Source of the DNA: Candidatus Heimdallarchaeota archaeon
Lineage (GTDB): Archaea; Asgardarchaeota; Heimdallarchaeia; Heimdallarchaeales; Heimdallarchaeaceae
Assembly: GCA_023705985.1 (NCBI GenBank)
Contig: BPTO01000006.1
Span: 1-42,014 of the forward strand
Direction: 5' to 3'
DNA length: 42,014 nucleotides
Under the pieces are notes generated by a model that did no database searches, was not told the origin of the DNA, and saw only the letters and a list, made by a program, of their open reading frames with translations. A program made the translations under genes and the position numbers. Positions 17,251 through 25,862 of the stretch are shown piece by piece (the first letter of the stretch is position 1; the number at the start of each line of letters is the position of its first letter).

Positions 17251-17469
17251 ATGAGTGAAGAAAAGGTTTACAAGGTAATTGAATTAGTTGGTTCATCACC
17301 TAACAGCTGGGAAGATGCTACTAAAGCTGCAGTTGCACAAGCTTCTCGATCTTTAAGAGATTTAAGGATAGCTGAAGTCGTAAAGCTAGATGTTAGAATC
17401 GAAGATGGTATGATCTCAACTTACAGAGCAAGGATCAAATTAAGCTTCAAATATGCAGAAGCAGACTAA
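17251..17469 (+). CDS. Dodecin family flavin-binding protein
   Basis: This 72-residue dodecin matches the family end to end: VYKVIELVGSSPNSWEDATKAAVAQA, then the strand EVVKLDVRIEDG and the C-terminal strand ARIKLSFKYA. Trp20 in NSWEDA is the residue that stacks on the flavin ring. Dodecins form hollow dodecamers that store or buffer riboflavin, FMN or FAD in the cytoplasm. It has a perfect GGAGGT ribosome site and probably high expression. It is convergent with the xanthine dehydrogenase cluster, whose small subunit uses FAD, but there is no direct evidence for a link. Confidence 0.92.
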   Translation: MSEEKVYKVIELVGSSPNSWEDATKAAVAQASRSLRDLRIAEVVKLDVRIEDGMISTYRARIKLSFKYAEAD

Positions 17470-17473
17470 CACT

Positions 17474-17547
17474 GTTTTAATAATGCTTCAAATTAACGAT
17501 GTCATTATTAAACTAAACAAATTAGTATTGGATAACACGACGTTATC
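17474..17547. terminator. Two hairpins between convergent dodecin and xdhC genes
   Basis: The first hairpin pairs GTTTTAATAATG (17474-17485) with CATTATTAAAC (17503-17513), 11 bp with one bulged T and a 17-base loop. The second pairs GATAAC (17531-17536) with GTTATC (17542-17547). They sit between two converging genes, a place where bidirectional termination or mRNA end protection is expected. Confidence 0.4.
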
Positions 17548-17554
17548 TTTAGCT

Positions 17555-18517
17555 TTATATGATATTAGAATTTTTGACAAGTATTATTTCAGCTGCTATG
17601 CTTATGGCTATTTCTTCAGGAGAATGGCTTCTAATACTCATGCCTATGGGTGAATGTATAGAATCAAGAAGGTCTTTTGAAATCCCTTTTTTTTCAAGAT
17701 TGGTAAAAACTGTCAGTTTTTTGGTTGAACTTGCCATCATACCAATATATCTGCATTTTTTAGAAATAATTTCTTCAAGTACGAGTTCATCTGATATATG
17801 GGCATAGGTCATAATTACGACATAGACTTTGTCTCCTTCAGGGATGATTGTAGCGATATTATCGTATGATATAACCTTTTTTTCATGAGCATAGGTATTG
17901 GTAACCATAGTTGGTAGTTCATTTCTGTTATCGATGACTGTTATATGAAAACCGAGGGTTTCGATGATACGCGATAATGCAAGCGCTACATGACCTCCTC
18001 CTATTATGAAAAGTCTGTCCTGTATGCCGATATTTTCTTGATAGGTCCATGAGGTACCGTTTTCAGAATAGATTCTGTCATCTGTTAATGTGTTGCCTGA
18101 ATCAAAACCGATTCCTTTTTCATTGATAGTCAGAACACCAGGTCGTGCTTTAGCATAAGACTTTATTATTTTCTTAATGGTTGGTATATCTTGTTTTCCG
18201 AAAGAAATCAGTGCAAATGTCTGTGAACCATCACAAATCATTCCTGAACGGTTTTCTTGTGCAGTATCATTATGTTCCATATGCACTGTTTCGACAGAAA
18301 ATTTCCCTTCTGTGAGTAAGGTGCGCGCACGATCAAACAAGTTGTGTTCAGAAATTCCTCCGCCTACTGTTCCTATTATATTATCAAGCGTAACGTACAT
18401 TTTTGCACCTGGTACATTCGGTGCAGAACCTGATTGGTTGATTATAACAACAAGCACAGCATGTTTACCTTTTTCAAGTTCTGTGAGGATTGTTTTCCAG
18501 AAATGTTCTTCATTCAT
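17555..18517 (-). CDS. xdhC: XdhC/CoxI family molybdoenzyme maturation factor
   Basis: This 320-residue XdhC-family protein has an N-terminal XdhC/CoxI domain (residues 10-105, including INQSGSAPNVPGAKM, GTVGGGISEH and the SGMICDG motif near 91-97) and a C-terminal Rossmann domain with IIGGGHVALALSRI (171-184) and VVIMTYAHISDE. XdhC binds molybdenum cofactor, promotes its sulfuration and delivers it to xanthine dehydrogenase. It is the last gene of the leftward xdh run, starting 33 bases after the stop of the large subunit, which fits a dedicated chaperone. The XdhC motif usually contains Cys in M-x-C-G-G; here it is Met-Ile-Cys-Asp-Gly, so the Cys is kept. Confidence 0.92.
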   Translation of the reverse strand: MNEEHFWKTILTELEKGKHAVLVVIINQSGSAPNVPGAKMYVTLDNIIGTVGGGISEHNLFDRARTLLTEGKFSVETVHMEHNDTAQENRSGMICDGSQTFALISFGKQDIPTIKKIIKSYAKARPGVLTINEKGIGFDSGNTLTDDRIYSENGTSWTYQENIGIQDRLFIIGGGHVALALSRIIETLGFHITVIDNRNELPTMVTNTYAHEKKVISYDNIATIIPEGDKVYVVIMTYAHISDELVLEEIISKKCRYIGMMASSTKKLTVFTNLEKKGISKDLLDSIHSPIGMSIRSHSPEEIAISIAAEIILVKNSNII

Positions 18518-18550
18518 CGTAAGCAGCCTTATTTGATTTTTTTGCTTCAG

Positions 18551-20791
18551 TTATTTCATATCATGGAGATAGAGCAAGAGTTTTTCATGGGTAAGTGGTG
18601 CTGAGTATCTCCAGTCTTTATCCTTTCGAAATGCCTGTGCAGCATTCTTCAGAGCAAAGTAAGCTCCGATGCCATACATAAAAGGTGGTTCACCGATACC
18701 TTTTGACTGTAGAACTGCTGCAGGATTGTCAGCATCTTCAAGGAACTTAACATTAATTTTGGGTGTAAAGCGAAGATCAGGTACCTTGTATGTTGCTAGA
18801 TTATCTGTTATAAGTTTTCCATTGTCATAGATTAGTTCTTCAATAGTCATCCAACCTATTCCTTGTATTAGTCCACCCTCGACTTGTCCGATATCAATTA
18901 ATTCATTCAAACTTTTACCAGCATCGTGAACCACATGAACTTTATCTATAGTATATGTACCCCGTAAACAGTCGACTGTCACTTCTGTAACAGCTGAACC
19001 GAAAACATGATAAGCAAATGGTTCACCTTTCTCTTTTTCACGATCGAAATAGATACCAGGTGTAGCATAGAGTGCTTGTGCGGAAAGATTAACTCGTTTT
19101 TTATATGCTAACATTATGAGTTCTTCCCAAGTAACTTCTGTTTTTATTCCTGCTTGGTAAACAGATTCATCTTCTATTGTTATTATTCCATTGCCTAACT
19201 TCTCTGATGCAACATTTTTCAATCGTTTAATAATTATTTCACAAGCGATTTCCACGGCCTTACCATTGAGGTCAGCACCACTGCTTGCAGCTGTAGGTGA
19301 TGTGTTAGCCACTCGGGTCGTGTTTGTGCTTTCGATACGGATGCGTTCTAGCTTGATAGACAGAGTACGGGCAGCGATTGATTTGATTTTTGTATTGACG
19401 CCCTGACCCATTTCAACTGCACCAGTACTAATACTGACACTTCCATCATTGTAAACATGGACAAGAGCTCCCGCTTGGTTGAGAAAAGTAGTTGTGAATG
19501 ATATCCCAAAACAAATGGGCATGATGGAGATTCCTTTTTTTATAAAACGATTCTTCACATTAAAATCTTCGATTGTTCTTTTCAATTCCTCATATTTTGA
19601 ATCTTGGACTACTTCTGAGAAACTTCTTTTTGCATGACAATTTTCTGTCTTCATTCCATAGGGAAATTGGTCTCCTTCCTTGAGTAAGTTCTTTTCCTGC
19701 AAGACTGAGACTGGAATTCCTGTCTCATCTGCAGCTTGTGATAATGCACATTCCATAACAAACATTCCCTGAGGAGCACCAAAACCCCTAAATGCTGTGA
19801 ATGGTACAAGATTGGTTTTGCAAGGATATGCTGAGACACGAACATTAGGTATGTAATATGAATTAGTTACGTGAAACAAAGTTCGTTCTAGAATAGAGGT
19901 TGAAAGGTCAGCACATGCACCAGAATTTTGATAATATTCAGCTGATAGTGCAAGGATTTTACCATCCTTGTCAAGACCTAATACATAATCAGTAGAATAG
20001 GGATGACGTTTTCCAGTCATTTGCATATCTTCTTGTCTGTCAAGAACTACTTTGACTGGGCGTCCAGTATAAAGTACCCCTAATGCACAGAATGCTGCCC
20101 ACGGTGTTGCTTGATCTTCTTTTCCACCGAAAGCTCCTCCGAGTCTTTTCACATCGACTTCAATAGCGTTCATATCACATCCAAGGACTTGTGCAATTGT
20201 ATTTTGAACTCTGCTAGGAGATTGGGTACTTGAGTATATGATGATTCTACCGTTTTCACCAGGAAGTGCAAGAGAACTTTGCGTTTCAAGATACAAATGC
20301 TCCTGACCTCCTGAATCTGCTCGTCCTTTGATGATAGACGCACATTTATCCCACACTGAATCTACATCACCAAGATTGAATGTGCGTGAATGAGCAATCA
20401 ATAGACCCTTCTTTGCAGCAACACGTGGATCAAATATTGCGGGTAGTTTTTCATAGTCGATTTTTATTGAACTAAGAGCTTGCTTAGCTTGTTCTTTTGT
20501 TTCTGCTATAATAACAGCAATAGGTTGTCCTATAAAATCTACTTTTTCATCTGCAAGGAGTTCTTCATCTTGAATAATACCTCCTATTTGGTTTATGCCT
20601 GGAATGTCTTTTGCTGTGAGCACTTTGACTACTCCTGCACATTTCTCAGCTTTTTGTATGTCTAGGTTTTTGATTTTACCATGAGCAATGCTTGAAGCAA
20701 AAACAGCCGCATGCAACATTAATCTAGGCTCAGGCATATCGTCCACAAAAACAGATTCACCCCTGGTGTGAGGAGGTGTAAGGTCATTCAT
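18551..20791 (-). CDS. xdhB: Xanthine dehydrogenase molybdopterin-binding subunit
   Basis: This 746-residue large subunit of the xanthine oxidase family carries the molybdenum cofactor and oxidises hypoxanthine/xanthine by hydroxylation. Diagnostic active-site segments are intact: LGGAFGGKE (the Glu that contacts purine), FRGFGAPQ (the Arg that distinguishes xanthine dehydrogenases from aldehyde oxidases), FLNQAGALVHVYNDGS and EMGQGVNTK, and GIGEPPF (the Glu base near the C-terminus). These favour a true purine substrate. The start overlaps the stop of the small subunit by four bases (ATGA). The fused FAD/Fe-S partner is encoded just upstream. A 60-base sample at 19681-19740 is about 45 percent G+C, clearly above flanking archaeal genes. 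The split into two chains resembles bacterial XdhA/XdhB. Confidence 0.93.
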   Translation of the reverse strand: MNDLTPPHTRGESVFVDDMPEPRLMLHAAVFASSIAHGKIKNLDIQKAEKCAGVVKVLTAKDIPGINQIGGIIQDEELLADEKVDFIGQPIAVIIAETKEQAKQALSSIKIDYEKLPAIFDPRVAAKKGLLIAHSRTFNLGDVDSVWDKCASIIKGRADSGGQEHLYLETQSSLALPGENGRIIIYSSTQSPSRVQNTIAQVLGCDMNAIEVDVKRLGGAFGGKEDQATPWAAFCALGVLYTGRPVKVVLDRQEDMQMTGKRHPYSTDYVLGLDKDGKILALSAEYYQNSGACADLSTSILERTLFHVTNSYYIPNVRVSAYPCKTNLVPFTAFRGFGAPQGMFVMECALSQAADETGIPVSVLQEKNLLKEGDQFPYGMKTENCHAKRSFSEVVQDSKYEELKRTIEDFNVKNRFIKKGISIMPICFGISFTTTFLNQAGALVHVYNDGSVSISTGAVEMGQGVNTKIKSIAARTLSIKLERIRIESTNTTRVANTSPTAASSGADLNGKAVEIACEIIIKRLKNVASEKLGNGIITIEDESVYQAGIKTEVTWEELIMLAYKKRVNLSAQALYATPGIYFDREKEKGEPFAYHVFGSAVTEVTVDCLRGTYTIDKVHVVHDAGKSLNELIDIGQVEGGLIQGIGWMTIEELIYDNGKLITDNLATYKVPDLRFTPKINVKFLEDADNPAAVLQSKGIGEPPFMYGIGAYFALKNAAQAFRKDKDWRYSAPLTHEKLLLYLHDMK

Positions 20792-22158
20792 AGTAACCCC
20801 TCCAATTCAGGAAACTCGGGAAATAACTTAATGAAATGCGCATATATCAGTTGTCTAAGGAGTAAACGTTTGTAGAGTGCACTACCTCGTACATCGTCTA
20901 TTGGACTAATCTCTTTGTCAGTTATCTGTGCAGCTCCTTTTATTAAATCAGAGGATATTTCCTTATTCTCAAGAAAAATAGACGTTTTTTCTAGATACAT
21001 AGGAATCGGTCCGATACCACCTGCAGATAAATGGGGTTCTCTTATTATTTTGTTATCTAGTTTGAGCGATAAAGCGCTGTTGACACTAGCTATGTCACCG
21101 TGCATCCTTTTTGCTACTTTTTCAAAGGAAAACAATTTCTTCTCTTTTCTAATTCTAACCCATTCAAGAATCTCTCCCTTCTTGAGATCCAACATCTTAT
21201 AACCCTTAAAAAAATCTTTGAGTTTGATTATTCTATTTTTATCTTCAAATTTGAGACTTATTTCAGCATCAAGAGCAAGAAAATAAATGGTTAGATCTCC
21301 GATGGGTGAAGCATTTACTATATTTCCACCAATTGTGGCTTTTTGTCTGATAGGAAGTGATGAAACCTTAGAAAGATGTTTCTCTATATTAAGAACTGAA
21401 TTCAATTCAACAGAAGTGCGAATAGATTCTGTATCCGTCATTGCACCAACATAGATATGCGTCTTATCTGACCATACACCGGAAAGATCCATCTCTGATA
21501 GAAATACTGGGTCAACTAAAGTCTTATTCTGGACAAAAAGGTCTGTTCCACCAGCAACATAAGTTCCTTTGTTATGTTTGGGTACTTTTTTCAATTCTTT
21601 CAATTGTTCGGATATATCAGAAAAATAAGCCGGCAGAATATCTGCATCGATGAGCGTTGGTATCCTTTCCTTGTTAGATTTCTTTACAACAGATATATGG
21701 TCAGACAGCAATTGTGTCGCTCGGATGATTGATGCATATCCTGTGCACCTGCAAATATTACCTTCGATAGCTGTTAGGATATCATTTTTCTCTAGATTAC
21801 TGTTTATGAAAAATCCTGTAAGACTGATAATTATTCCTGGAGTGCAGAATCCGCATTGTGTGCCACCCGTGTCTACAAATGCTTGCTGGATGGGATTGAG
21901 CCCATTTTGATTTAGCCCTTCAATAGTTACGAGGTGTTTTCCTGCAATTTCACCGAGTGGAAGAAGACAGGAGGTAGTAGCTTTATACACAAGTGTGTTA
22001 TCCTTCAAATCACCAAGAAGTACCATGCATGCACCACAGTCACCTTCGTGGCAACTTTCCTTGACTCCTTTAATACCTATTTTTCGTAAGAAATCAAGCG
22101 TAGGTATGCCTAGAGGTTCATTAGTTTCAATGATTTTCTGATTCAGTATAAATTTCAT
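20788..22158 (-). CDS. xdhA: Xanthine dehydrogenase small subunit, fused [2Fe-2S] and FAD domains
   Basis: This 456-residue protein joins an N-terminal ferredoxin-like part to a FAD-binding domain. All eight iron-sulfur cysteines are present: Cys36, Cys41, Cys44 and Cys64 (CHEGDCGAC ... C) for one [2Fe-2S] cluster, and Cys102, Cys105, Cys136 and Cys138 (CGFC ... CRC) for the second. The FAD domain follows (about 185-450) with the VAGGTDLF loop and the TIGGNIVNASPIGD motif. It passes electrons from the molybdenum site to NAD or another acceptor. In many bacteria these domains are separate genes; here they are one chain, as in XdhA of Rhodobacter. The stop overlaps the large-subunit start, and its own start overlaps the stop of the threonine-synthase-like gene. 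Confidence 0.93.
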   Translation of the reverse strand: MKFILNQKIIETNEPLGIPTLDFLRKIGIKGVKESCHEGDCGACMVLLGDLKDNTLVYKATTSCLLPLGEIAGKHLVTIEGLNQNGLNPIQQAFVDTGGTQCGFCTPGIIISLTGFFINSNLEKNDILTAIEGNICRCTGYASIIRATQLLSDHISVVKKSNKERIPTLIDADILPAYFSDISEQLKELKKVPKHNKGTYVAGGTDLFVQNKTLVDPVFLSEMDLSGVWSDKTHIYVGAMTDTESIRTSVELNSVLNIEKHLSKVSSLPIRQKATIGGNIVNASPIGDLTIYFLALDAEISLKFEDKNRIIKLKDFFKGYKMLDLKKGEILEWVRIRKEKKLFSFEKVAKRMHGDIASVNSALSLKLDNKIIREPHLSAGGIGPIPMYLEKTSIFLENKEISSDLIKGAAQITDKEISPIDDVRGSALYKRLLLRQLIYAHFIKLFPEFPELEGLL

Positions 22159-23369
22159 CCTTCTAACCTTTTTACTACTTCATCAACTGTTAGGGATTCT
22201 GTATGTATCATATCCTTAACTGCATTGACATCTTTTAGGCCATTACCAGTAATGACAAGACAGACTTTATCCGAATCTGTAATCTTTTCTTCGTAAATAA
22301 GTTTTTTCAACCCACCAAAGGCTACAGCTCCAGCTGGTTCTGCAAAGAGACCTGTTTCTTTCCCTAATTCTGAAATAGCATCAAGGATTTCTTCATCGGT
22401 GATAGAGATAAAAAAGCCATTACATGCTTCGATATAGGTACATGCCTTGATGACATCACGTGGATTACCCACAGCGATGCTGTCAGCAACGGTTTCACCG
22501 ATGATTACATGAGGTGTATAGGGTTTGCCTTTTTCAAAAACAGCCTTTATCGCAGGAATTCCTTCAGCTTGAACACCAATGATCCGAGGAATTTTATCTG
22601 TCAATCCAATTTTCTTGAATTCCCAAAAACCCTTGTACAAAGAGCTTATGACAGTACCGTCACCAACACCAACTAGAACATAATCAGGTACAGTAAAATC
22701 GTTTTGGATTACTATCTCAAAAGCCCCAGTCTTTTTACCTTCTAGAAGATAGGGGTTTATTGCTGCATGTCTGCAGTACCAACCTTTTTTGAGTCCTAAC
22801 TCTAGTGATAGATCATAAACCTCATCATAGGTACCTTCAACTGCCATGACTTGAGCACCTGAAATCTCAAGTTGTGTTCTTTTACCTATTGGAATGGTTG
22901 CTGGAACAAAGATGTAAGTCTTCATATCTGTATGTGCATTGAGCATAGCGAGTGATGATGCAGCATTACCGGTTGATGCACAGAAAAGAGTATTATTACC
23001 TTCATCTATAGCTCTGTTGATAGCAACAGAGCTCGCCCTGTCCTTATATGAACTGGAGGGATTGGAACCATCATATTTGACTAATACATCTTTAATTCCT
23101 AAAAGGTCAAATTTGTACAGCGGTGTACCACCAACATATTCATCAAATTTGCATTTTGATTCGGTTGGTAATAGAAAATCAAATTGATACATGGAAGCTT
23201 TTTTTTCGAAGTTTTTTTGCTTTACTTTTGAATTATCCTTGATAGTTTCATAATCATAAATTACTTCCAGGGTACCCATAATATAACCACAATCTACACA
23301 ATAATAGAGACCAGGTTTAGGGGTGAATTCTTTTTTGCATGTTATGCATCTCAAAATGTGATTGTTCAT
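22155..23369 (-). CDS. Threonine-synthase-like PLP enzyme in the xdh operon
   Basis: This 404-residue fold-type II PLP enzyme has an N-terminal zinc ribbon (Cys8, Cys11, Cys24, Cys27). The PLP lysine is Lys109 in SSSYKDRA, the phosphate-binding loop is STGNAAS (about 130-136), and GVGDGTV and ITGNGLKD are further cofactor contacts. By sequence it belongs with threonine synthase. Its stop overlaps xdhA by four bases, so it is translated with the xdh genes, which is odd for amino-acid biosynthesis. In E. coli purine-degradation clusters the same position in the pathway is held by another fold-type II enzyme, diaminopropionate ammonia-lyase (YgeX), so a catabolic lyase role is an alternative. 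A TATA-like ATTATAAAATT lies within an inverted repeat about 15-28 bases upstream. Confidence 0.8.
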   Translation of the reverse strand: MNNHILRCITCKKEFTPKPGLYYCVDCGYIMGTLEVIYDYETIKDNSKVKQKNFEKKASMYQFDFLLPTESKCKFDEYVGGTPLYKFDLLGIKDVLVKYDGSNPSSSYKDRASSVAINRAIDEGNNTLFCASTGNAASSLAMLNAHTDMKTYIFVPATIPIGKRTQLEISGAQVMAVEGTYDEVYDLSLELGLKKGWYCRHAAINPYLLEGKKTGAFEIVIQNDFTVPDYVLVGVGDGTVISSLYKGFWEFKKIGLTDKIPRIIGVQAEGIPAIKAVFEKGKPYTPHVIIGETVADSIAVGNPRDVIKACTYIEACNGFFISITDEEILDAISELGKETGLFAEPAGAVAFGGLKKLIYEEKITDSDKVCLVITGNGLKDVNAVKDMIHTESLTVDEVVKRLEG

Positions 23370-23382
23370 GAGAGACTTTTTT

Positions 23383-23398
23383 GTACAATTTTATAATT
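23383..23398 (-). promoter_or_regulatory. TATA box inside an inverted repeat, promoter of the thrC-like/xdh operon
   Basis: On the minus strand ACAATT-ATAA-AATTGT is a 6-bp-armed palindrome that contains the TATA-like box, about 15 bases before the ATG of the threonine-synthase-like gene. A repressor bound here would block the basal factors. It may instead be part of the left end of the adjacent tnpB element, because it lies between the two divergent genes. Confidence 0.35.
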
Positions 23399-23446
23399 GT
23401 TGTGATAATGTAATACTACGGGTTTTTATAGGAAAATAAGGATAAG

Positions 23447-24742
23447 ATGATGATGCAAACTAAGGGGAGAAAAAGTACTTCAAGAAAAATGATTGAGAAG
23501 ACTATCCCTTTAGTTTTAAACCCTGGAATAGAAAAAAAGAAATATTTGAATATAGCACAGGTAAAGATTGTAGCTTTTGCTAATCAACTCCTACCATTTA
23601 CCAATCAAGCTAGCTCTTTAACCAAATTCCACCACCTAGTTTATAGCAAACATAAGTATCTTGGTATTCAGAGTCAAGTACAAGAAGCGGTACAACGGAG
23701 AGTTTACGCAGCTAAAAAAGCTAGACTCTTCCGCAACTTCCCCTTGGAGTTCAATTTTCCTCGAAGTGGCAACCTCAAATTTACCGCTCAAGGGCACCCC
23801 ATACTCTCTCTTTCTCCTCTAAAAAAGCGTGTAGCTTTCCCTGTTAAGATGAATGGAGGGTGGTTTCGACTCCAAGATTGTGTGAGAGGAGGGTGGGAAG
23901 CTCATAGTTGTATTGTGTTCAAGAAGAATCGTCAGTGGGTAGCGCATCTGGTCATTCGTCGACCTCTTCCCCCCGTCCAAGAGGTGGAAGGAACCATTGG
24001 AGTGGACATAGGAATTAAAGTAGCAGCAGCTTATACGCTCAACCATCCTTGTTTTCCTCTAGTGGAACAATATCTTGGAAAGGATCTGGCTTGGAAACAA
24101 CACCAGTTCCTTAAAAGACGAGTAATGTTACAAAAACATGCTAGTCACGGAAGTGTCAGTGCACGGCGTGCACTTAGACGTTTAAAGTATAAAGAAAAGA
24201 ATTATGTTCAAACCCGTTGTGCGCAGATCGCGCATGAAATAGTTGATCTAGCAGTTCTCACTCGTTCTGCTATCGTAGTTGAAGATGTCACCCATCTTCG
24301 TAAAAAATGGACCAGACAAGCAACAAAAGGTAAACATGGTGCTAAAAAGACTCGTAGACAGTTGAACAAGTGGCCGTACAGAGTGTTGTTGTACAAACTT
24401 ATCCATCTTGCTCAACTCCAATGTATTCCTATTATTCCTGTTAGTCCCCATTTCACCAGTCAAATCTGTTCTCGTTGTGGGAAGAGAAGTAAACTTTCCC
24501 GCAACACTCGCGACCTCTACAGGTGTCATTTCTGTGGATTTGAAGTCCACGCTGACCGTAACGCTTCGCGTAACATCTCTCTCTTGGGTAAATATCAACA
24601 AGGTTTGAAGTTGTTTAGTTCCTGGCTATCCTATCTCCCTGTTCCGCGTGAGCGGTTAACCTCGTGTTATCCAGTTTCTGTGGCTGAGGTGCCCTCGACC
24701 ACCTCCCACAGCACTATGAATGGTTCAGTCCCTGTTGATTAA
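23447..24742 (+). mobile_element. tnpB: IS200/IS605-type TnpB (RNA-guided nuclease), intact, no TnpA
   Basis: This 431-residue TnpB has a complete RuvC-like site: Asp187 in TIGVDIGIK, Glu279 in IVVEDVTHL and Asp370 in VHADRNASRN. A zinc ribbon sits between the last two (Cys341/Cys344 and Cys360/Cys363). The N-terminal 180 residues form the wedge/recognition part. TnpB is an RNA-guided DNA endonuclease, the ancestor of Cas12, that uses a guide RNA transcribed from the element's right end. No tnpA transposase is adjacent, so the element is TnpB-only or a relic that moves in trans. It lies on the opposite strand to the purine genes and separates preA/ssnA from thrC-like/xdh. A sample at 24421-24480 is about 42 percent G+C, higher than the host genes. 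Confidence 0.92.
24644..24735 (+). ncRNA. Possible TnpB guide-RNA scaffold (omega RNA/reRNA)
   Basis: The 3' end of tnpB can fold into two stems. CCGC (24644-24647) pairs with GCGG (24652-24655) around GTGA, and a longer hairpin pairs CTGTGG with CCACAG (24678-24683/24706-24711) outside GAGGTG with CACCTC (24686-24691/24700-24705). A GGTTCA sequence follows near 24722. Scaffold RNAs of TnpB elements overlap the 3' end of the gene in exactly this way and end near a G-T-T-C-A motif, after which the guide begins. The 3' limit is a guess. Confidence 0.45.
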
Positions 24743-24782
24743 CCTGAGTGCAAGATTCTTGTATACGAAAATTGTACAGAAA

Positions 24783-25862
24783 TCAAGTCGATGAGAGCAC
24801 ACCATAAATTGCATCTTGAGGACAGCGTGATTCACATAATCCACAGCGAATACATTTTTCCTTATCAACAATGATAGTATCAGATTCTGACAAAGCACCT
24901 GCTGGGCAAATACGAACACAAAGCCCACACATATTACATCTCTCATTGAATGATGGGGGATTATTTTCAAATGTTTCTGGTGTCTTGAAAATGGTTTCTT
25001 TTCTTACTTTTCGAATCTCTTCAATTGATGAAAAACCATATTTTTCAAGTGCTACTGGAAGATCTTTTACAATTTTATCATATAAATGTCTCCCTTTAAT
25101 AAGTGCTGAAGAGAGCATTTGCACCAAATCTGCACCTGCAAGAATAAATTCCAGAACATCTTCAGCTTTCCCAATTCCTCCAACACCAATGATAGGTATG
25201 TCTGGAAAAGCTTTACGAATATTGTAGACTCTATGAATCGCTACTGGTTTAATTGAAGGACCACTCATCCATATCTGTTCAGCGAGAAGAACTGAACGAT
25301 TTTTAAGGTCTATTACTGTTCCTGGCCCCAGTGAATTTACTGCAACAATACCTGTAGCTCCTGCATCAAGTACAGTATTCACAAACTCAAGAAAATCCAC
25401 TACATGAGGGCTAAGTTTCATAAAGATTGGTTTGTCAGTGTTTTCACGAATACTTCTTACTATACCTGCAAGATTTTCCTTTACATAGTGAGTTGAAATC
25501 TCAAACATATCTGTGAAGGGGTCGAGTTTTGGAATGAGATATCTAAAATCTTCTTCTTGGTAACCTGCACTAATAATTAAAGGCTTTTTCTTCTCTTTGT
25601 GTATTTTTGGAAGAATTTCATTTATCCAAACATCCGAATGTAACTCTGACCATAGTTCACAATTGTAAATGGCATTTGTAGTTCCTGCTATACAAGGTTT
25701 TGGAACAATTGCTCCCTCTACTGATATAGTCTTTGCAACATTAACTCCACATGAGTTATTATTAAAGAACTGCATATTCTCTAGTCCTTCTGAAAGAGGG
25801 CCAGCTGCTGGTCCTAGAGGATTTTTGAATTTAATTCCTAGAATGTTTACTGAAAGATCCAT
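24783..25862 (-). CDS. PreA/YgfK-like flavoprotein: DHOD-type barrel plus two [4Fe-4S] clusters
   Basis: This 359-residue protein has an FMN-type TIM barrel like dihydroorotate dehydrogenase and the B subunit of dihydropyrimidine dehydrogenase (about 1-285), then a two-cluster ferredoxin tail with CNMCGLCVRICP and CIRCGLCESRCP (about 305-350). Barrel landmarks are NPLGPAAGP, FMKLSPHV and IIGVGGIGKAEDVLEFILAGADLVQ. The segment that carries the catalytic Cys in dihydropyrimidine dehydrogenases (N-L-S-C-P-H) reads FEISTHYV here, so that Cys is absent. The GPAAGP loop also occurs in E. coli YgfK of the purine cluster. It follows ssnA with no gap, implying one transcript and one pathway. Reduction of a pyrimidine or purine ring product is inferred, not shown. 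Confidence 0.8.
   Translation of the reverse strand: MDLSVNILGIKFKNPLGPAAGPLSEGLENMQFFNNNSCGVNVAKTISVEGAIVPKPCIAGTTNAIYNCELWSELHSDVWINEILPKIHKEKKKPLIISAGYQEEDFRYLIPKLDPFTDMFEISTHYVKENLAGIVRSIRENTDKPIFMKLSPHVVDFLEFVNTVLDAGATGIVAVNSLGPGTVIDLKNRSVLLAEQIWMSGPSIKPVAIHRVYNIRKAFPDIPIIGVGGIGKAEDVLEFILAGADLVQMLSSALIKGRHLYDKIVKDLPVALEKYGFSSIEEIRKVRKETIFKTPETFENNPPSFNERCNMCGLCVRICPAGALSESDTIIVDKEKCIRCGLCESRCPQDAIYGVLSST

Noticed and set aside
18177-18536. 119-codon open frame on the plus strand opposite xdhC
   Set aside because: It lies wholly antisense to xdhC, whose protein motifs are clear; the composition reflects the opposite strand, with no domain and no ribosome site.
24248-24601. 117-codon open frame on the minus strand inside tnpB
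   Set aside because: It is antisense to the RuvC/zinc-ribbon part of TnpB and has no recognisable protein features.
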